Below, piece by piece: positions 63,815 to 64,000 of a stretch of DNA of 64,000 bases. Position 1 is the first letter of the stretch. Each line of letters opens with the position of its first letter. The position numbers were made by a program, and so were the translations under genes. Source of the stretch: Casuarina equisetifolia (taxonomy: Eukaryota > Streptophyta > Magnoliopsida > Fagales > Casuarinaceae). The stretch is taken from the NCBI GenBank assembly GCA_028551475.1, contig CM052359.1, forward strand, positions 10,603,583 through 10,667,582, in the 5' to 3' direction. The notes under the pieces are model-generated. The model saw only the letters and a program-made list of their open reading frames with translations. It ran no database searches and had not been told where the DNA came from.

Positions 63815-64000
63815 CTCTATTTAGGAATGTTAAAGCCTTTTATGCCAATATTTTGTTATGTCATAGCTAAAGCAATTTGAACTCAATTTCTCATTAAACA
63901 AATTGTAATGTTAGAATATGTCCTCAACTTTTCTTTTCTTTTATTTTCAGATGAAAAACTCATATATTGATTAAAAAACATTTATATTTTCTATATGCTT
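63815..64000 (-). repeat. Start of a further P-module copy at the window edge
   Basis: Matches the P flank at about 57715-57900 ('gttaaagcc', 'gttatgtcatagctaaag', 'atgaaaaactcatatatt'). Another FT-like copy may therefore lie just beyond the window on the minus strand; this is a prediction only. Confidence 0.6.

Overview
The window looks like plant nuclear DNA, very probably from a eudicot and perhaps a woody one. It is AT-rich, has no dense genes, and is built from repeats, LTR-retrotransposon debris and intron-containing gene relics. No bacterial-style operons, rRNA, tRNA or CRISPR arrays were seen. The species cannot be named from the sequence alone.

The only recognisable host gene is a FLOWERING LOCUS T (FT)-like PEBP gene. 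It is present three times as four-exon pseudogenes: copy 1 at 20883-23198 (+), copy 2 at 33640-35854 (-) and copy 3 at 58691-60981 (-). All three keep the four-exon layout, with exon 2 of 62 nt and exon 3 of 41 nt in every copy, so they arose by genomic duplication and not by retrocopying. All three carry the same stop codon where the family has the Trp of its REYLHW motif. Each also has private lesions. Small relics of the same module lie at 12361-13740, 15585-16100 and 63815-64000.

Three repeat modules make up most of the rest. Module R is a tandem repeat of about 1.5 kb. Module P is about 3.5-3.8 kb: the FT-like pseudogene plus flanks, interrupting R at the same point in the full copies. 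Module T is about 1.0 kb and is tandemly arrayed at 1886-12360. Approximate layout: R- 1-1885; T+ array 1886-12360 (solo LTR at 3827-5452); P pieces 12361-13740; R+/T-/R+ chimera 13850-15580; P piece to 16100; R- 16101-20744 (solo LTR inside); P+ 20745-24570; R- to 26545; T+ to 27980; retroelement debris 27981-29600; R+ 29640-32490; P- to 35998; R+ with a Ty3/gypsy element inserted (37559-43475); a second, broken gypsy element with nested LTRs 43949-50021; T- to 51000; R+ with solo LTRs to 57317; P- to 61100; R+ to 63800; P- at the edge.

The retroelements fall into two groups. One is a Ty3/gypsy, Athila-like group with TGATAAC...ACA LTRs, gag remains and no protease, reverse transcriptase or integrase between the LTRs. 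It appears as one complete but decayed element, one broken element and three solo LTRs. The other has TGTTGG...AACA LTRs, probably Ty1/copia, and occurs only as solo or broken LTRs. A separate integrase relic lies at 28438-29600. Perfect 5-bp target duplications around five solo LTRs let the nesting order be read directly.

The most interesting feature is the amplification of an FT-like pseudogene as part of a repeated R-P unit, with copies in opposite orientations. This could produce FT-homologous double-stranded RNA, but that is an inference only.
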